A stretch of DNA of 44,321 bases from contig CANIBP010000053.1 of assembly GCA_947466075.1 (NCBI GenBank), positions 1 to 44,321 on the forward strand. Direction: 5' to 3'. This DNA comes from Verrucomicrobiaceae bacterium (GTDB lineage Bacteria; Verrucomicrobiota; Verrucomicrobiia; Verrucomicrobiales; Verrucomicrobiaceae). The position numbers and the translations under genes are program-made. Below, piece by piece: positions 22,026 through 31,722 of this stretch (the stretch's first letter is position 1; each line of letters opens with the position of its first letter). The notes under the pieces were generated by a model, which searched no databases, was not told the origin of the DNA, and saw only the letters and a program-made list of their open reading frames with translations.

Positions 22026-22071
22026 TTACTCCACCACCTTGAGGACTTGCTCCTGCTTCTCCCACTCCACG
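22026..22071 (-). pseudogene. C-terminal remnant of a second yhcH-type gene
   Basis: On the minus strand this stretch reads VEWEKQEQVLKVVE followed by a stop. The intact YhcH-type protein at 22519-22977 contains IEWEKPEQVLKVVV at its C-terminus, and about 33 of 40 nucleotides agree. No homology is visible upstream of the VEW codons, so only the last 14 codons or so survive. It lies directly after the DUF1501-like gene and downstream of the small membrane protein gene on the minus strand. Confidence 0.65.
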
Positions 22072-22082
22072 GACGATACCCT

Positions 22083-22454
22083 TCATTGTCCCAGGAGATA
22101 ACGCCAAGGTATCAACCAAGGCCAGACGATGACGATAGCGACGAACGAAATCGTAATGCCCCAAGGAATGCGTTGCCATTCGCGCCGCATCATCAGCGGC
22201 AGTGCATAAACGAGTAGCCATAGACTCTTATAGATGACCTGAAGGACAAGCACTGGGGCGAGACGCACGGGCTCCCAAATGCCAAGGAGTGAGAGCAGCA
22301 TGATCCCGGTCCATAGTGACCCGACGAGCACTCGCCACCCTACACTGGACTCAAAGCAGCCTTGATCCGTGCGGAAGAGATTCAGCAACGTCGGAATCGC
22401 CACGGGCATGAGGATCACGAGGTTAGCGAGGTAGAGCAGTTGAATAGCTGTCAT
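22083..22454 (-). CDS. small four-helix membrane protein, unknown
   Basis: The 123-residue protein has four predicted membrane segments: about residues 4-22 (IQLLYLANLVILMPVAIP), 40-60, 66-88 and 97-118. There is no catalytic motif and I do not recognise a named family. A charged loop (MMRREWQR) precedes the last helix, and the C-terminus WRYLLGQ follows it. It lies between the yhcH remnant and the intact yhcH-type gene, both on the same strand, so it may have come in with the rearrangement that left the remnant. Confidence 0.7.
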   Translation of the reverse strand: MTAIQLLYLANLVILMPVAIPTLLNLFRTDQGCFESSVGWRVLVGSLWTGIMLLSLLGIWEPVRLAPVLVLQVIYKSLWLLVYALPLMMRREWQRIPWGITISFVAIVIVWPWLIPWRYLLGQ

Positions 22455-22518
22455 CGAGGCTTCATTGAGGAGAATTCGTTTCTACGCTCTTCCACCCGAG
22501 GTCGGATGTAAGACGCCA

Positions 22519-22977
22519 TCACACCACCGCCACTTTCACCACCACCTTGAGGACCTGCTCCGGTTTCTCCCATTCGATACACGGCGCATGAGCATCCTGC
22601 GGCCACAAGATGGCGAAATGACCACCGCTCATATGCAGTGGCGTCACATCCGGGATCAACTTCCACAACGCGGCTTCTTTTTCCTCCGTGTAAGCCAGCA
22701 TCTCCTCCTTCATCGCCGCCAGCGGTGCCCACAGGATGGTTTCACGACCGCTGTAGATGAACTGCACGTCGATGTATTTGCGATGTGCCTCAAACTTCGC
22801 CTTATCCATCGACTTCGTCTCGTAGGTCTGCACCAGCGCGAAACAATGATCGCCCTCAATATCGTGACGACCCAGCGCCTGCGTGCCATCGAAGTTGCGC
22901 AGCCAGGCAAAGGTCTTCGCAAAGCGTGAGTTCAGCGTTTCGTAGAGGGCGGCGTGGTCAAGGGTGTCGAGAATCAT
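22519..22977 (-). CDS. YhcH/YjgK/YiaL family (DUF386) protein
   Basis: The 152-residue protein matches the family length of about 150. Characteristic blocks are GRHDIEGDHCFALVQTYETK, AHRKYIDVQFIYSG, and near the C-terminus FAILWPQDAHAPCIEW, whose His and Glu residues correspond to the metal-binding cupin core. Family members are thought to act on sugar derivatives such as sialic acid or beta-galactosides, so a role in sugar processing is plausible but unproven. The C-terminus VVVKVAVV extends past the point where the nearby remnant copy ends. The start is 19 bp downstream of the ceramidase-like gene's stop on the same strand, so co-transcription is likely. Confidence 0.88.
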   Translation of the reverse strand: MILDTLDHAALYETLNSRFAKTFAWLRNFDGTQALGRHDIEGDHCFALVQTYETKSMDKAKFEAHRKYIDVQFIYSGRETILWAPLAAMKEEMLAYTEEKEAALWKLIPDVTPLHMSGGHFAILWPQDAHAPCIEWEKPEQVLKVVVKVAVV

Positions 22978-22996
22978 GAGGCTGATAGTTATCCAC

Positions 22997-24340
22997 TCAC
23001 TTCATGCGGATCAACTCAGCAATCGTCTCGCGCATCACCTTTTCCGATTCAGGTGCCGCAAAGGCCTGTGTCGGCTCATAGCCTCCTTCAGCAAAGGATT
23101 TCTCCAGCGGGATGTAGCCTGGCCCACCATCGCCATAGCTGGCAGTCGCCACAAAGCCACCGGGTCGCAGTTGCTGGGCAAAGAGCTGATACTCGATGAA
23201 CGTCTCGCCCGGCAGATGCAGCAGACACACGTCATCGCCTAGGTGCAAACTCGTGAACTGAATCGGCACGCCCGCCGCGCTCTGGCGGATGAATCCCACA
23301 CGAAACGCCGCGCTGATGCGCGTGGATGCTGTGGTCGCCGAATTCTCGATCACCTTGAGCATGCGTTCCTCCGGGAAGTCGGCGTTGGATTTCAGCACCA
23401 CAGGACGCGCACGCCACTCGATCTTCGTCAGCGGCACACGCTTCATTTTCTGCTCGGACTTCACCATCGCCGCATGGATGTTTTCGCCCAACTGCACGCG
23501 GCTTTCCTTGCTCGCGTCATTGTATTTACCCGCCGCGATGTTGCCGCCGCAGCCGGTGAAATAGACGTGAGGCACACCATCGTCCTTGGTTCGTCGCTCA
23601 CGTGCCGTCCCGACGAAATCAGACGTCACCATGCCGTCACCGTAGTAGCTCATCGGGTGCGTGGCGTAGTAATGCAGTGCCGCGAGCTTCTGCTCACCGT
23701 TCCAAAAGCTGATGGTCTTGAGCATCGGATCGATCGTGCCTTCCGGCAGCTCACGCAGCGCCGCATCCTTCGTCGAACTAAGTCGCATCTTCGCCACCTT
23801 GCCATCATCACCCATGATGCGCCGATTCGAAGCCACCTTCTCCACTGCCGCTTCACCATGTGCGATGTGCGTCACTGGCGACGGATTTTTCAGTGCCGCT
23901 TCAATACTTGCCGCCATGCCTGCCAGCGCCTTTTCCGCCCACTCGATATCGATGACACTCGGCGGCTTATCAAAGCCCGCTAGCAGCTTGTGCGCCGCCG
24001 CATCCGCCAACGGCGCGTTGTGCTGATGCAAACTCTGCACCGCCACGCGCTCCGACGTCGTCCCCGCCGCACGCGCCAGCACCTCACGCCAATGCACATG
24101 ATCACCCGCACGAATCTCACACCAGTCCACCGCGCATAGCACCACCGGCTTGTCATCGCTCAAAATCACCACGCCCAATGCCTGCAACGGCTCACTCACG
24201 CCCACGACTGGCTTCACCAACCCACCACACAAAGGCGCACCAATCGGGGGCGTGACATCCGCGCGAAAGGTGGCGAGTCGAAGCGGTTGTCCGAGAGCTT
24301 GAAGGGTCAGTGCCAAGAGGAGGATCAGGAGCTTGTTCAT
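22997..24340 (-). CDS. secreted neutral/alkaline ceramidase-like protein
   Basis: The 447-residue protein has a signal peptide (MNKLLILLLALTLQALG). The mature part starts with RADVTPPIGAPLCGG, the typical opening of the neutral/alkaline non-lysosomal ceramidase N-terminal domain. VVLCAVDWCEI and VAVQSLHQHNAPLAD give the region that in ceramidases carries zinc-binding His residues, with His-x-His-Asn here. VYFTGCGGNIAAGKYND and MSYYGDG lie further on. Known ceramidases are longer (about 650-750 residues), so this is the shorter planctomycete/verrucomicrobial type and may act on something other than ceramide. It is followed by the YhcH-type gene and preceded by a DUF1501 gene with a 54-bp gap. 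Confidence 0.8.
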   Translation of the reverse strand: MNKLLILLLALTLQALGQPLRLATFRADVTPPIGAPLCGGLVKPVVGVSEPLQALGVVILSDDKPVVLCAVDWCEIRAGDHVHWREVLARAAGTTSERVAVQSLHQHNAPLADAAAHKLLAGFDKPPSVIDIEWAEKALAGMAASIEAALKNPSPVTHIAHGEAAVEKVASNRRIMGDDGKVAKMRLSSTKDAALRELPEGTIDPMLKTISFWNGEQKLAALHYYATHPMSYYGDGMVTSDFVGTARERRTKDDGVPHVYFTGCGGNIAAGKYNDASKESRVQLGENIHAAMVKSEQKMKRVPLTKIEWRARPVVLKSNADFPEERMLKVIENSATTASTRISAAFRVGFIRQSAAGVPIQFTSLHLGDDVCLLHLPGETFIEYQLFAQQLRPGGFVATASYGDGGPGYIPLEKSFAEGGYEPTQAFAAPESEKVMRETIAELIRMK

Positions 24341-24394
24341 CCCGATGAACTACGGGGCACGAGGAACAAGTTGATCACAATGGCCTAATGACGA

Positions 24395-25828
24395 TCACCC
24401 CACCAAATCCCGGATCACGTGCCCATGCACATCAGTGAGACGGCGGTCGATGCCGTTGTGGCGCACGGTGAGTTTTTCGTGATCAATGCCGAGGAGGTGC
24501 ATCATCGTTGCGTGAATGTCATAGCAGGTTGTCGGATTCGCACGATCGAGCGGCTTGTAGCCCCATTGATCGCTTTCGCCAGCAGTGACGCCGCCTTGAA
24601 TGCCACCGCCGCAGAGCCAGTTGGTGAAGACGTAGGGGTTGTGGTCACGACCTTTGCCGCCTTGCGTGCTGGGCATGCGGCCGAACTCGGTGGTCCACAG
24701 AATGATCGTGTCATCGAGTAGGCCGCGTTGCTTCAAATCGAGGATCAATGCTGAAACAGCCTTCGCCATGCCCCAGGCGAGCGGACCGTGATCGCGCTCG
24801 ACGTCCTCGTGGCTGTCCCAGTTGCGGCGCGGGAAGCCGTTGTCATTGCCGCTCCAGATCTGCACAAAACGCACGCCGCGTTCGAGCAAACGACGCGCGG
24901 CGAGGCACTTGCGGCCCATGTAGTCGGCCTCCTCCTCGGGATTGATCTCCGTGGGCCACACTTTGCGATGTTCCTGGATGCCGTACATCGTTTTCATCGC
25001 ATCGGACTCCTTGCTGATGTCCAAAGCCTCTGGTGCGGCGAGTTGCATCTTCGCGGCGAGTTCGTAGCTCTTGATGCGCGAGTCGAGACGCGAGTCCTCC
25101 TCTCGCTGCTGCATGTGTTGGCGATTCAATTGCTCCAGCAACGCAAAACCCTCACGGTCTGACTTCGCAGAGATGTAGCGGCCCGACTTGTGCGGAAACA
25201 GATCGCTAATCGGTGTCTCCGCGCCGGGATAAATGATCGTCCCTGCATGCTGCGATGGCAAAAAGGCGCTGTCCCAGTTCTTCGGCCCATTGGAGGCAAA
25301 GCCGCGATGATCCGGCAGCACGACGAAGGTCGGCAGATTATCACTCAGCGATCCCAGCGCATAGCTCACCCAGCAGCCCATGCCTGGAAAGCCCGGCAGA
25401 TTGAAGCCCGTGGCCTGCAGCAGGGTCCCTTGCGAATGCACACCCGTTTTTCCGACCATGTTGTGCACGAAAGCCATGTCATCCGCGCAGGCTCCGAGCG
25501 GTGCCACGGCCTCGCTGAGCATCCTGCCGCTCTTGCCATATGGTTTGAAATCCCACACCGGCTTCTTCCACGGTCCCAATCCATTTTGAAACGCCTCCAC
25601 CGCCTCACCGAAGTTCGACTCCTCACCATGATGCTTGATCAGCGCTGGCTTGTAATCAAACAAATCCACATGCGACGCCGCACCGCCCATGAAGAGTTGC
25701 ACCACACGCTTCGCCTTCGGCACTACGACCTGCGAGCGATGCGCTGTCTCTCCCGCTTGCAGCGAGGCAAACGCGAGCGCACCGAAACCTTGTCCGGTCG
25801 TCTGTAGAAGCTGGCGGCGAGTGAGCAT
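24395..25828 (-). CDS. DUF1501 family protein, Tat-exported
   Basis: The 477-residue protein starts best at the ATG 25826-25828, which gives the Tat signal MLTRRQLLQTTGQGFGALAF. The open frame continues upstream to 25867 but adds no signal features. Family blocks are VVQLFMGGAASHVDLFDYKP, FVHNMVGKTGVHSQGTLLQA, GCWVSYALGS, ERGVRFVQIWSGNDNGFPRR-type, ILWTTEFGRMPST and GKGRDHNPYVFT. It lacks a DUF1553 neighbour, since the next genes on the strand are the ceramidase-like and YhcH-type genes. It is divergent from the MFS transporter gene across 121 bp, in which nothing specific was recognised. Confidence 0.92.
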   Translation of the reverse strand: MLTRRQLLQTTGQGFGALAFASLQAGETAHRSQVVVPKAKRVVQLFMGGAASHVDLFDYKPALIKHHGEESNFGEAVEAFQNGLGPWKKPVWDFKPYGKSGRMLSEAVAPLGACADDMAFVHNMVGKTGVHSQGTLLQATGFNLPGFPGMGCWVSYALGSLSDNLPTFVVLPDHRGFASNGPKNWDSAFLPSQHAGTIIYPGAETPISDLFPHKSGRYISAKSDREGFALLEQLNRQHMQQREEDSRLDSRIKSYELAAKMQLAAPEALDISKESDAMKTMYGIQEHRKVWPTEINPEEEADYMGRKCLAARRLLERGVRFVQIWSGNDNGFPRRNWDSHEDVERDHGPLAWGMAKAVSALILDLKQRGLLDDTIILWTTEFGRMPSTQGGKGRDHNPYVFTNWLCGGGIQGGVTAGESDQWGYKPLDRANPTTCYDIHATMMHLLGIDHEKLTVRHNGIDRRLTDVHGHVIRDLVG

Positions 25829-25949
25829 AGCAGAACAGTAGGTACTCATACGTCGCTGACCAGCCATCCCTTGTCACGCATTCGCGCGAGTTCTAATAGG
25901 ACGAGATTTGCACAGTCGCGCAGCCCTTCAAAAACGTTATGCTGCGTAC

Positions 25950-27536
25950 ATGTCTGCCTGGTCCCCGCTTCGCAACTCGGTCTATCGTGCCATGTGGCTG
26001 GGCAGCATTGGGTCAAACATCGGCACCACGATGAATGATACTGCGGCCGTCTGGACGATGACCACGATGACCAGTTCGCCCTTCCTCGTGTCGTTGATGC
26101 AGACGATGTCGAGCCTGCCGCTCTTCCTGCTGGCCTTACCCGCCGGAGCGCTGGCAGATCTGGTGGACCGTCGGCGGCTGATCTTGATCGCACAAACCGG
26201 TGCGCTGCTCACCGCCGTCGGCATGGCGCTCCTGGCATGGTACGGCGCTCTCACGCAGACCCTGCTGCTTCTAGCCACCTTTCAGCTCGGTGTCGCCGCA
26301 GCCTTCACCCTGCCCGCCTGGCAGGCCCTAATCCCGGAAGTGGTGGGCCGCGAGCAACTGTCCCCGGCGATCGCTCTCAATGGCGTGGGCTTCAACATCG
26401 CCCGCTCCCTCGGCCCCATCCTCGGCGGCCTCCTGCTCGCCGCGCTGGGCCCGGCACCGGTGTTTGCGCTCAATGCCCTGTCCTTTGTCGCCGTGATCGG
26501 TGTGATGTGCACGGGCAGCTACATCGCTACCCCACGCAGCGCTCAGCAGGAGCAGATGCTCGGCGCCATGGCAGCCGCAATCCGCTACGTGCGCCATGCC
26601 CGTGCCATGCAGGCCGTCCTCTGCCGTGGCGGCATCCACATGTTTGCCGCCGTGGCTCCTGTGGTACTGCTGCCCATCATCGTTCATTCACGGCAATGGA
26701 CTGCCGCAGACTTCGGCATTCTCATGGGCTGCTACGGCGGCGGTGCCATCCTCATGGCCTTGGTGTGGCCGCCCAAACTGCGCGAGCGCTTCACCTTCGA
26801 TCACGTGCTTTTCGGAGCCAGCGTGGTCTCCGCAGCCATGACGGCCATCCTCGCGCTGGTGCCTGGAAAGATTGCGGTGGGCCTCGTCCTCGTGGTCACC
26901 GGTGCGGCATGGATCAGCGGCATGAACACCTTCAGCGTCGCCTCCCAAAGCGTGTTCCCCAACTGGGTACGTGCCCGCAGCTCCGCCATTTATCTCGTCG
27001 TGATGCAGGGTGCCTTTGCCATCGGTGCCCTGACCTGGGGTCAGCTCACCAGCCATCTCAATGCGCCCATCACGCTTGGCATTGCCGCAGGCTGCCTGCT
27101 CATCAGCGCCCTGCTCGCACGTCTGCTGCCCATCAGTCATGTGGAAAATCTGGACCTCTCTCCTTCCGACCACATGCTGCCTCACAGCGCCATGACCACC
27201 GAGCCCGCCCCCAGCGACGGCCCCGTGCTCATCACCCTTGAGTATCACATCGATCCCCAAGACGCCCCGGCATTCCGCGCCGCCATGCTACAGCTGCGCG
27301 AGGTCCGCCTGCGCGACGGCGCATTCCGTTGCTCCCTCTTCGCAGACCTGGAAGACCCCACCCACTACCGTGAAACCTTTCTCGTCGGCTCCTGGGCCGA
27401 GCACCTGCGGCAGCACGAACGCGCCACCATGGAGGACCAGCGCACAGAGCTCGCCGTGCAGAGCTTTCACCGCGGTGCCGAACCGCCGCGTGTGAGACAC
27501 TTGCTCATGGTGAATCTGCGGGATTTGAAGCCTTGA
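25950..27536 (+). CDS. MFS exporter, EntS-like (MFS_3), with C-terminal soluble domain
   Basis: The 528-residue protein starts at MSAWSPLRNSVYRAMWLGSI; the longer frame to 25908 adds a stretch unlike transporters. About 12 membrane segments fill residues 15-405. GALADLVDRRRLILIAQ is the MFS loop 2-3 signature, and SPAIALNGVGFNIARSLGPILGG is typical of the EntS-like/PF05977 group. Residues about 420-528 (PVLITLEYHIDPQDAPAF, RCSLFADLEDPTHYRETFLV, HLLMVNL) form a soluble domain resembling an antibiotic-biosynthesis-monooxygenase fold, which is normal for this family. It probably exports a small hydrophobic compound. It stands alone in its orientation, with no biosynthetic genes beside it. Confidence 0.9.
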   Translation: MSAWSPLRNSVYRAMWLGSIGSNIGTTMNDTAAVWTMTTMTSSPFLVSLMQTMSSLPLFLLALPAGALADLVDRRRLILIAQTGALLTAVGMALLAWYGALTQTLLLLATFQLGVAAAFTLPAWQALIPEVVGREQLSPAIALNGVGFNIARSLGPILGGLLLAALGPAPVFALNALSFVAVIGVMCTGSYIATPRSAQQEQMLGAMAAAIRYVRHARAMQAVLCRGGIHMFAAVAPVVLLPIIVHSRQWTAADFGILMGCYGGGAILMALVWPPKLRERFTFDHVLFGASVVSAAMTAILALVPGKIAVGLVLVVTGAAWISGMNTFSVASQSVFPNWVRARSSAIYLVVMQGAFAIGALTWGQLTSHLNAPITLGIAAGCLLISALLARLLPISHVENLDLSPSDHMLPHSAMTTEPAPSDGPVLITLEYHIDPQDAPAFRAAMLQLREVRLRDGAFRCSLFADLEDPTHYRETFLVGSWAEHLRQHERATMEDQRTELAVQSFHRGAEPPRVRHLLMVNLRDLKP

Positions 27537-27596
27537 TGCGGCAGTTCCTGTGCAAGGCATGCGATCCTGACGCGTGCTGCCCGCCGCCAGCGCTAG

Positions 27597-27612
27597 ATAA
27601 ATGCGAATTTAT
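27597..27612. promoter_or_regulatory. AT-rich palindrome upstream of YHYH gene
   Basis: ATAAAT and ATTTAT are perfect inverted 6-bp arms around GCGA, an AT-rich island in otherwise GC-rich DNA, 61 bp before the YHYH start codon. It could be a regulator site or part of a promoter. No convincing -35/-10 pair was found around it. Confidence 0.3.
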
Positions 27613-27673
27613 TTCTGCTGCCGGGATTCGTTCATGTGGCCACCTCTAAATCGCGAGTTACCACCACCCAACC

Positions 27674-30600
27674 ATGACCAAGCTCATCCTCTTGCTCCTG
27701 CTGATTTCTGCATCTCTGCTGCACGCCGACCCGCAGATCTCTTCCTGGGTTGCAGGCGCCTCGACCAAATACGCACGTATTTTCACGAGCACCGCGAACC
27801 GCACTTCCGGCACGACAGTCACAACGTGGACGAACGGCACCCAGGCACAATCCTCCCCCGCTTATGCTGGAGTGAACGAGGTGAACACATCCGCAAGCTG
27901 GGTTTACATTCGCACGACAGGCCTTGGAGCCCATGTGATGGGGCCGTGGAATAATCCGAATTACCCGAAGAATCAGGCGCAGATCTGGCGGTTTCCGCGT
28001 GGTGCCGCAGGGGCGCAAACCGTGACCGGTCAATCCACGCTCACAGGCATGGGAGCGATCGGATATTTCGTTGACGGTGTAGCGGCCTACAATACGTCGG
28101 ACGGCTTCTCCTACTCCACGACCAACAACGTTGACGGCACGCCAAACGGCACCGTGGGCACGGGTGATGGCATTTGGAATCGTGATGCCTTTGTCAATGA
28201 AGCTGGCTCCTTTGACTTCGCATTGGCTCACAATCAACCGAGCGGCGAATACCATTACCATGCCAATGCGATCACCGCGCGCTACTTGGTGGGAGACAAC
28301 ATCCTCTACAACAGCACGACCAAAAACTACGCGGAAAACACGGCCAACACGAACCTCCAGCATTCTCCGATCATCGGCTGGATGAAGGACGGCCTGCCGC
28401 TTTACGGGGCATATGGCTATGACGGCGGTAGCACCGGCGCAACGGCGGCGGCGACTGTGAACGGCGGTGCGGTGACAGTGGTGAACGTGACGGCGGGCGG
28501 GACGCTTTATCAATCCGTGCCGCTCGTCACCTTCAGCGGCGGCGGCGGCAGTGGTGCCGCAGCCACCGCCGTGGTGACCAATGGCGTCGTGACTGCAGTA
28601 AACATCACCAGCAGCGGCAGCGGCTATACGTCCGCACCGACGGTCAAGATCGGCGGAGTACGACGCATGATTTCCGGCTATCAACTCCGGGATGGGACGA
28701 ATGGATCGACCAACCTCGACTCGGCGGGACGTGTCACGCTGCCCGTTTGGGCCGCAACTGCCCAAGGCCGCTCAGCCACGCTGACCTCCACGCAATACGG
28801 GCCCGCAACCAACTACACCACGACCGGCCTGACCTACACTCTGGGACATTACGCGGAAGATTACGCCTATCTGGGCGACTCTGCAGACTTCAGTGGCAAT
28901 ACTTATGTGCAGGCTTCGCGCAGCAATCCCAACGGTGTCTTTTACGACCTCAACAAATACAACGTGCGCTTCTGCGTGACGCCGGAGTATCCCAACGGCA
29001 CCTGGGCCTACTTCGCCACGATCAAGGCGGACGGCACATCCTATTATCCCTACATGACCGGTCGCTTGTATTACGGCAATCCGACCGGCGGCAGCACAAC
29101 CACCACGGTCATGTCAGCCGATGGCGCTACCACCCAGGTGCTCGCCGGTGCCAATGCAGCCGTCAATGTCAGCACGCCCACCGTTTCCGGCGGCACGGTC
29201 ACTCTCACCTGGAGTTCGGTGGAAGGCGGCACCTACTCGGTGGATGCGTCACCGAATCAATCGACCTGGACGAATGAGAAAACCGGCCTCAGTCCCACGA
29301 ATGTGCCTGCCGCGCCCACGGCGGGAAATCAAAGCGTCACCACCACCAACAGCTATACCACACTGGCTTCATCCGGCATTGAATACGCGCGCGTGAATCG
29401 TACTGCGCTCGCGACTTATGACAGCACGGGCCAGACCACCGCCACAGTCTCGCAAAGCACCATTAAACCCTATTCCGCTTCCGGCACGAACACACCTCCG
29501 ACCATCAGTGCCATCGCCAGTCAGACCACTGCACAAAACAGCACACTGAGCTCGGTTTCATTCACCGTCGGGGATGCTGAGTCGAGCGCCGCCAGCCTCA
29601 CGCTTGCTGGCGCTTCGGACAACACCGCTCTGGTGCCCATCACAAACATCGTCTTCGGTGGCAGCGGGGCGAATCGCAGCGTCACAATCACCCCGGTCAC
29701 GAATCAAACCGGCAGCGCCACAATCACGATCACCGTGAGCGATGGCCTCGACACCACGAGCACTAGTTTCACCCTCACCGTCACATCCGCTGCGCCGGGC
29801 ATCACTTCCATCGCCATCAATCCGGCGTCACCCATCAGCACTTCCAATGTGGTCGTCACCGCCAGCGTGACACCACCGTCAGCCCGGACGCTTTCCACGG
29901 TGCAACTCACCTACAACACCGGTGCGCAGTCGCTGAGCACAGTGTTCACCGAAACGATGACTGCCAGCGCGGTCTCGCCCTGGACCGGCACCAATGCCAA
30001 CAATGCCTGGACCCTGAACTACACGCCAATCAATCCCTTTAGCATGACGACGGCGGCGAATAACGGCAGCGGCAATGCCAGCGGCCTGGAATGCAATAAG
30101 GCCACGCCAAACCTGACAGACTGCTACATCACCACGACCAACGCGATCAACGCCACCGGCTCTTCCGCCTACGTGGAGTTCTACGTCGCCACATCCAACT
30201 TGAGCGGCACCATGGGCTGGGATTTCCAAACCTCCATTGATGGCAACACCTGGACCACGCGCCTCAGTGAAACCAGCGGCTCCAACCACGTTTACCCCGG
30301 CACGCCGTATCACTACGATCTGAGCAGCGGCGAACGCGTGAGCTCACTAAAACTGCGCTTCCGTTTTGCCGGCTCCGGCGCAGGCACACCGCAGGCGAAG
30401 ATCAGCCTGGACAACATTGTCGTCAAAGCTGCCACCATCAGCGCACCGGTGACGCTGACGATGTATGATGACGGCACCCACGGTGACGGCGCGACGGGAG
30501 ATGGCACTTATGGCGCGACGATTCCCGCGCAGGCGCTCAACACTGTGGTGACTTACAGCATCACCGCCACCGACAACACCACTGCAAGCACCACAAGCGG

Positions 30601-31630
30601 TACTGGCACTTACACGGTGGGCACTGGTGCGCCAGCACTCTCCGTCACTCCATCCAGCAACTTCACCGCCAGCGGCCCCGCAGGAGGCACGTTCTCGCCA
30701 GCGAGCGCGACTTACACGCTCACAAACTCAGGCGCCGCACCGATGAGCTGGTCGGCCAGCAAAACGGCTAGCTGGCTCAACCTCGATTCTTCGGGCGGCA
30801 CGCTAGCAGCAGGCGCTAACACCACGGTCATCGCGACCATCAACAGTGCCGCCAACAGCCTCGCAGCGGGCGGCTACAGCGACACGATCACATTCACCAA
30901 CAATACCAACAGTATTGGCAGCACGACACGTACCGTCAGCCTCAGTGTTCTTTCCACGAACGCGAATCTCTCCGGCCTCACACTCGGCGGAGTCACTCTC
31001 TCCCCCACCTTTTCCAGCAGCACCACCAGCTACACCGCCACCGTTCCCAGCACGACCGCAGCCATCACGGTCACCCCCGCCGTGGCCGATGCCACGGCAA
31101 GCGTGAAGGTTAACACCGTAGCAGTTTCCTCAGGCTCGCCCAGCGGGTCGATAGCTCTTGCCACAGGCAGCGGCAACGTCATCAACACGGTTGTCACCGC
31201 CCAGGATGGCCTGACCACAAAGGCCTATGTCATCACGGTCACACGGCAAAGCGGTGCGCAAACCTGGCAGACCACCTGGTATGGCAGCACCGTCAGCAGC
31301 AATGCCGCCGAAACGGCCGACCCATACCACAAGGGCCTCACCAATCTGGCGGTTTACGCGTTCTTTGGTCCCGGCCAAAATCCCGCCACCGCTCTGGTCT
31401 CGCAGCTTCCTCAGCCCTCGCTCAACGGCGGGAATTACACCTTTAACTTTACCGAGCCAGCAGGGGTCAGCGGCGTCACCTACGGCGCGGAATGGAGCAG
31501 CACCCTGCTGTCCGGCTCATGGACCTCGATCACCGACACTGGCAGTGGCAGTGGCACCCAGCACATCTTCAGCGTGCCCGTCGGCAGCAGCACCAAGCTG
31601 TTCATGCGCTTGAATCTGTCGAGCCAGTAA
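27674..31630 (+). CDS. secreted YHYH-domain multi-domain protein
   Basis: The 1318-residue protein has a signal peptide (MTKLILLLLLISASLLHA). Residues about 20-470 form a YHYH domain with the signature GEYHYHAN (YHYH at 193-196) and PIIGWMKDGLPLYGAYGYD. A segment at 251-327 with two G/S/T-rich units ending in SGSGYTSAPTVKI interrupts this domain; the YHYH fold resumes at RRMISGYQLRDG. Downstream are an Ig/cadherin-like domain (about 605-705), a longer beta-sandwich region, a BACON-like domain (about 990-1090, SWLNLDSSGGTLAAG) and a cadherin-like beta-sandwich (NLSGLTLGGVTLSP, about 1097-1190). The His-rich motif suggests metal binding. The next gene encodes an MbnP-MbnH fusion, which suggests a copper-related surface role. 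Confidence 0.85.
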   Translation: MTKLILLLLLISASLLHADPQISSWVAGASTKYARIFTSTANRTSGTTVTTWTNGTQAQSSPAYAGVNEVNTSASWVYIRTTGLGAHVMGPWNNPNYPKNQAQIWRFPRGAAGAQTVTGQSTLTGMGAIGYFVDGVAAYNTSDGFSYSTTNNVDGTPNGTVGTGDGIWNRDAFVNEAGSFDFALAHNQPSGEYHYHANAITARYLVGDNILYNSTTKNYAENTANTNLQHSPIIGWMKDGLPLYGAYGYDGGSTGATAAATVNGGAVTVVNVTAGGTLYQSVPLVTFSGGGGSGAAATAVVTNGVVTAVNITSSGSGYTSAPTVKIGGVRRMISGYQLRDGTNGSTNLDSAGRVTLPVWAATAQGRSATLTSTQYGPATNYTTTGLTYTLGHYAEDYAYLGDSADFSGNTYVQASRSNPNGVFYDLNKYNVRFCVTPEYPNGTWAYFATIKADGTSYYPYMTGRLYYGNPTGGSTTTTVMSADGATTQVLAGANAAVNVSTPTVSGGTVTLTWSSVEGGTYSVDASPNQSTWTNEKTGLSPTNVPAAPTAGNQSVTTTNSYTTLASSGIEYARVNRTALATYDSTGQTTATVSQSTIKPYSASGTNTPPTISAIASQTTAQNSTLSSVSFTVGDAESSAASLTLAGASDNTALVPITNIVFGGSGANRSVTITPVTNQTGSATITITVSDGLDTTSTSFTLTVTSAAPGITSIAINPASPISTSNVVVTASVTPPSARTLSTVQLTYNTGAQSLSTVFTETMTASAVSPWTGTNANNAWTLNYTPINPFSMTTAANNGSGNASGLECNKATPNLTDCYITTTNAINATGSSAYVEFYVATSNLSGTMGWDFQTSIDGNTWTTRLSETSGSNHVYPGTPYHYDLSSGERVSSLKLRFRFAGSGAGTPQAKISLDNIVVKAATISAPVTLTMYDDGTHGDGATGDGTYGATIPAQALNTVVTYSITATDNTTASTTSGTGTYTVGTGAPALSVTPSSNFTASGPAGGTFSPASATYTLTNSGAAPMSWSASKTASWLNLDSSGGTLAAGANTTVIATINSAANSLAAGGYSDTITFTNNTNSIGSTTRTVSLSVLSTNANLSGLTLGGVTLSPTFSSSTTSYTATVPSTTAAITVTPAVADATASVKVNTVAVSSGSPSGSIALATGSGNVINTVVTAQDGLTTKAYVITVTRQSGAQTWQTTWYGSTVSSNAAETADPYHKGLTNLAVYAFFGPGQNPATALVSQLPQPSLNGGNYTFNFTEPAGVSGVTYGAEWSSTLLSGSWTSITDTGSGSGTQHIFSVPVGSSTKLFMRLNLSSQ

Positions 31631-31722
31631 ACCTTATGTGAAGCGGCATCACCCTGCCCGGCGCATGCAACACGCAGCGACTTGACTGGCCGAAGACGTT
31701 TTTTCCATTACCTTCCAAAGTC

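Noticed and set aside
27632..28765. 377-aa minus-strand ORF
   Set aside because: It is antisense to the YHYH gene, Arg/Cys-rich and without any domain.
31682..31714. Promoter TTGACT...TTACCT before the MbnP-MbnH gene
   Set aside because: The -35-like hexamer is good, but the best -10-like hexamer is 20-21 bp away and poor.
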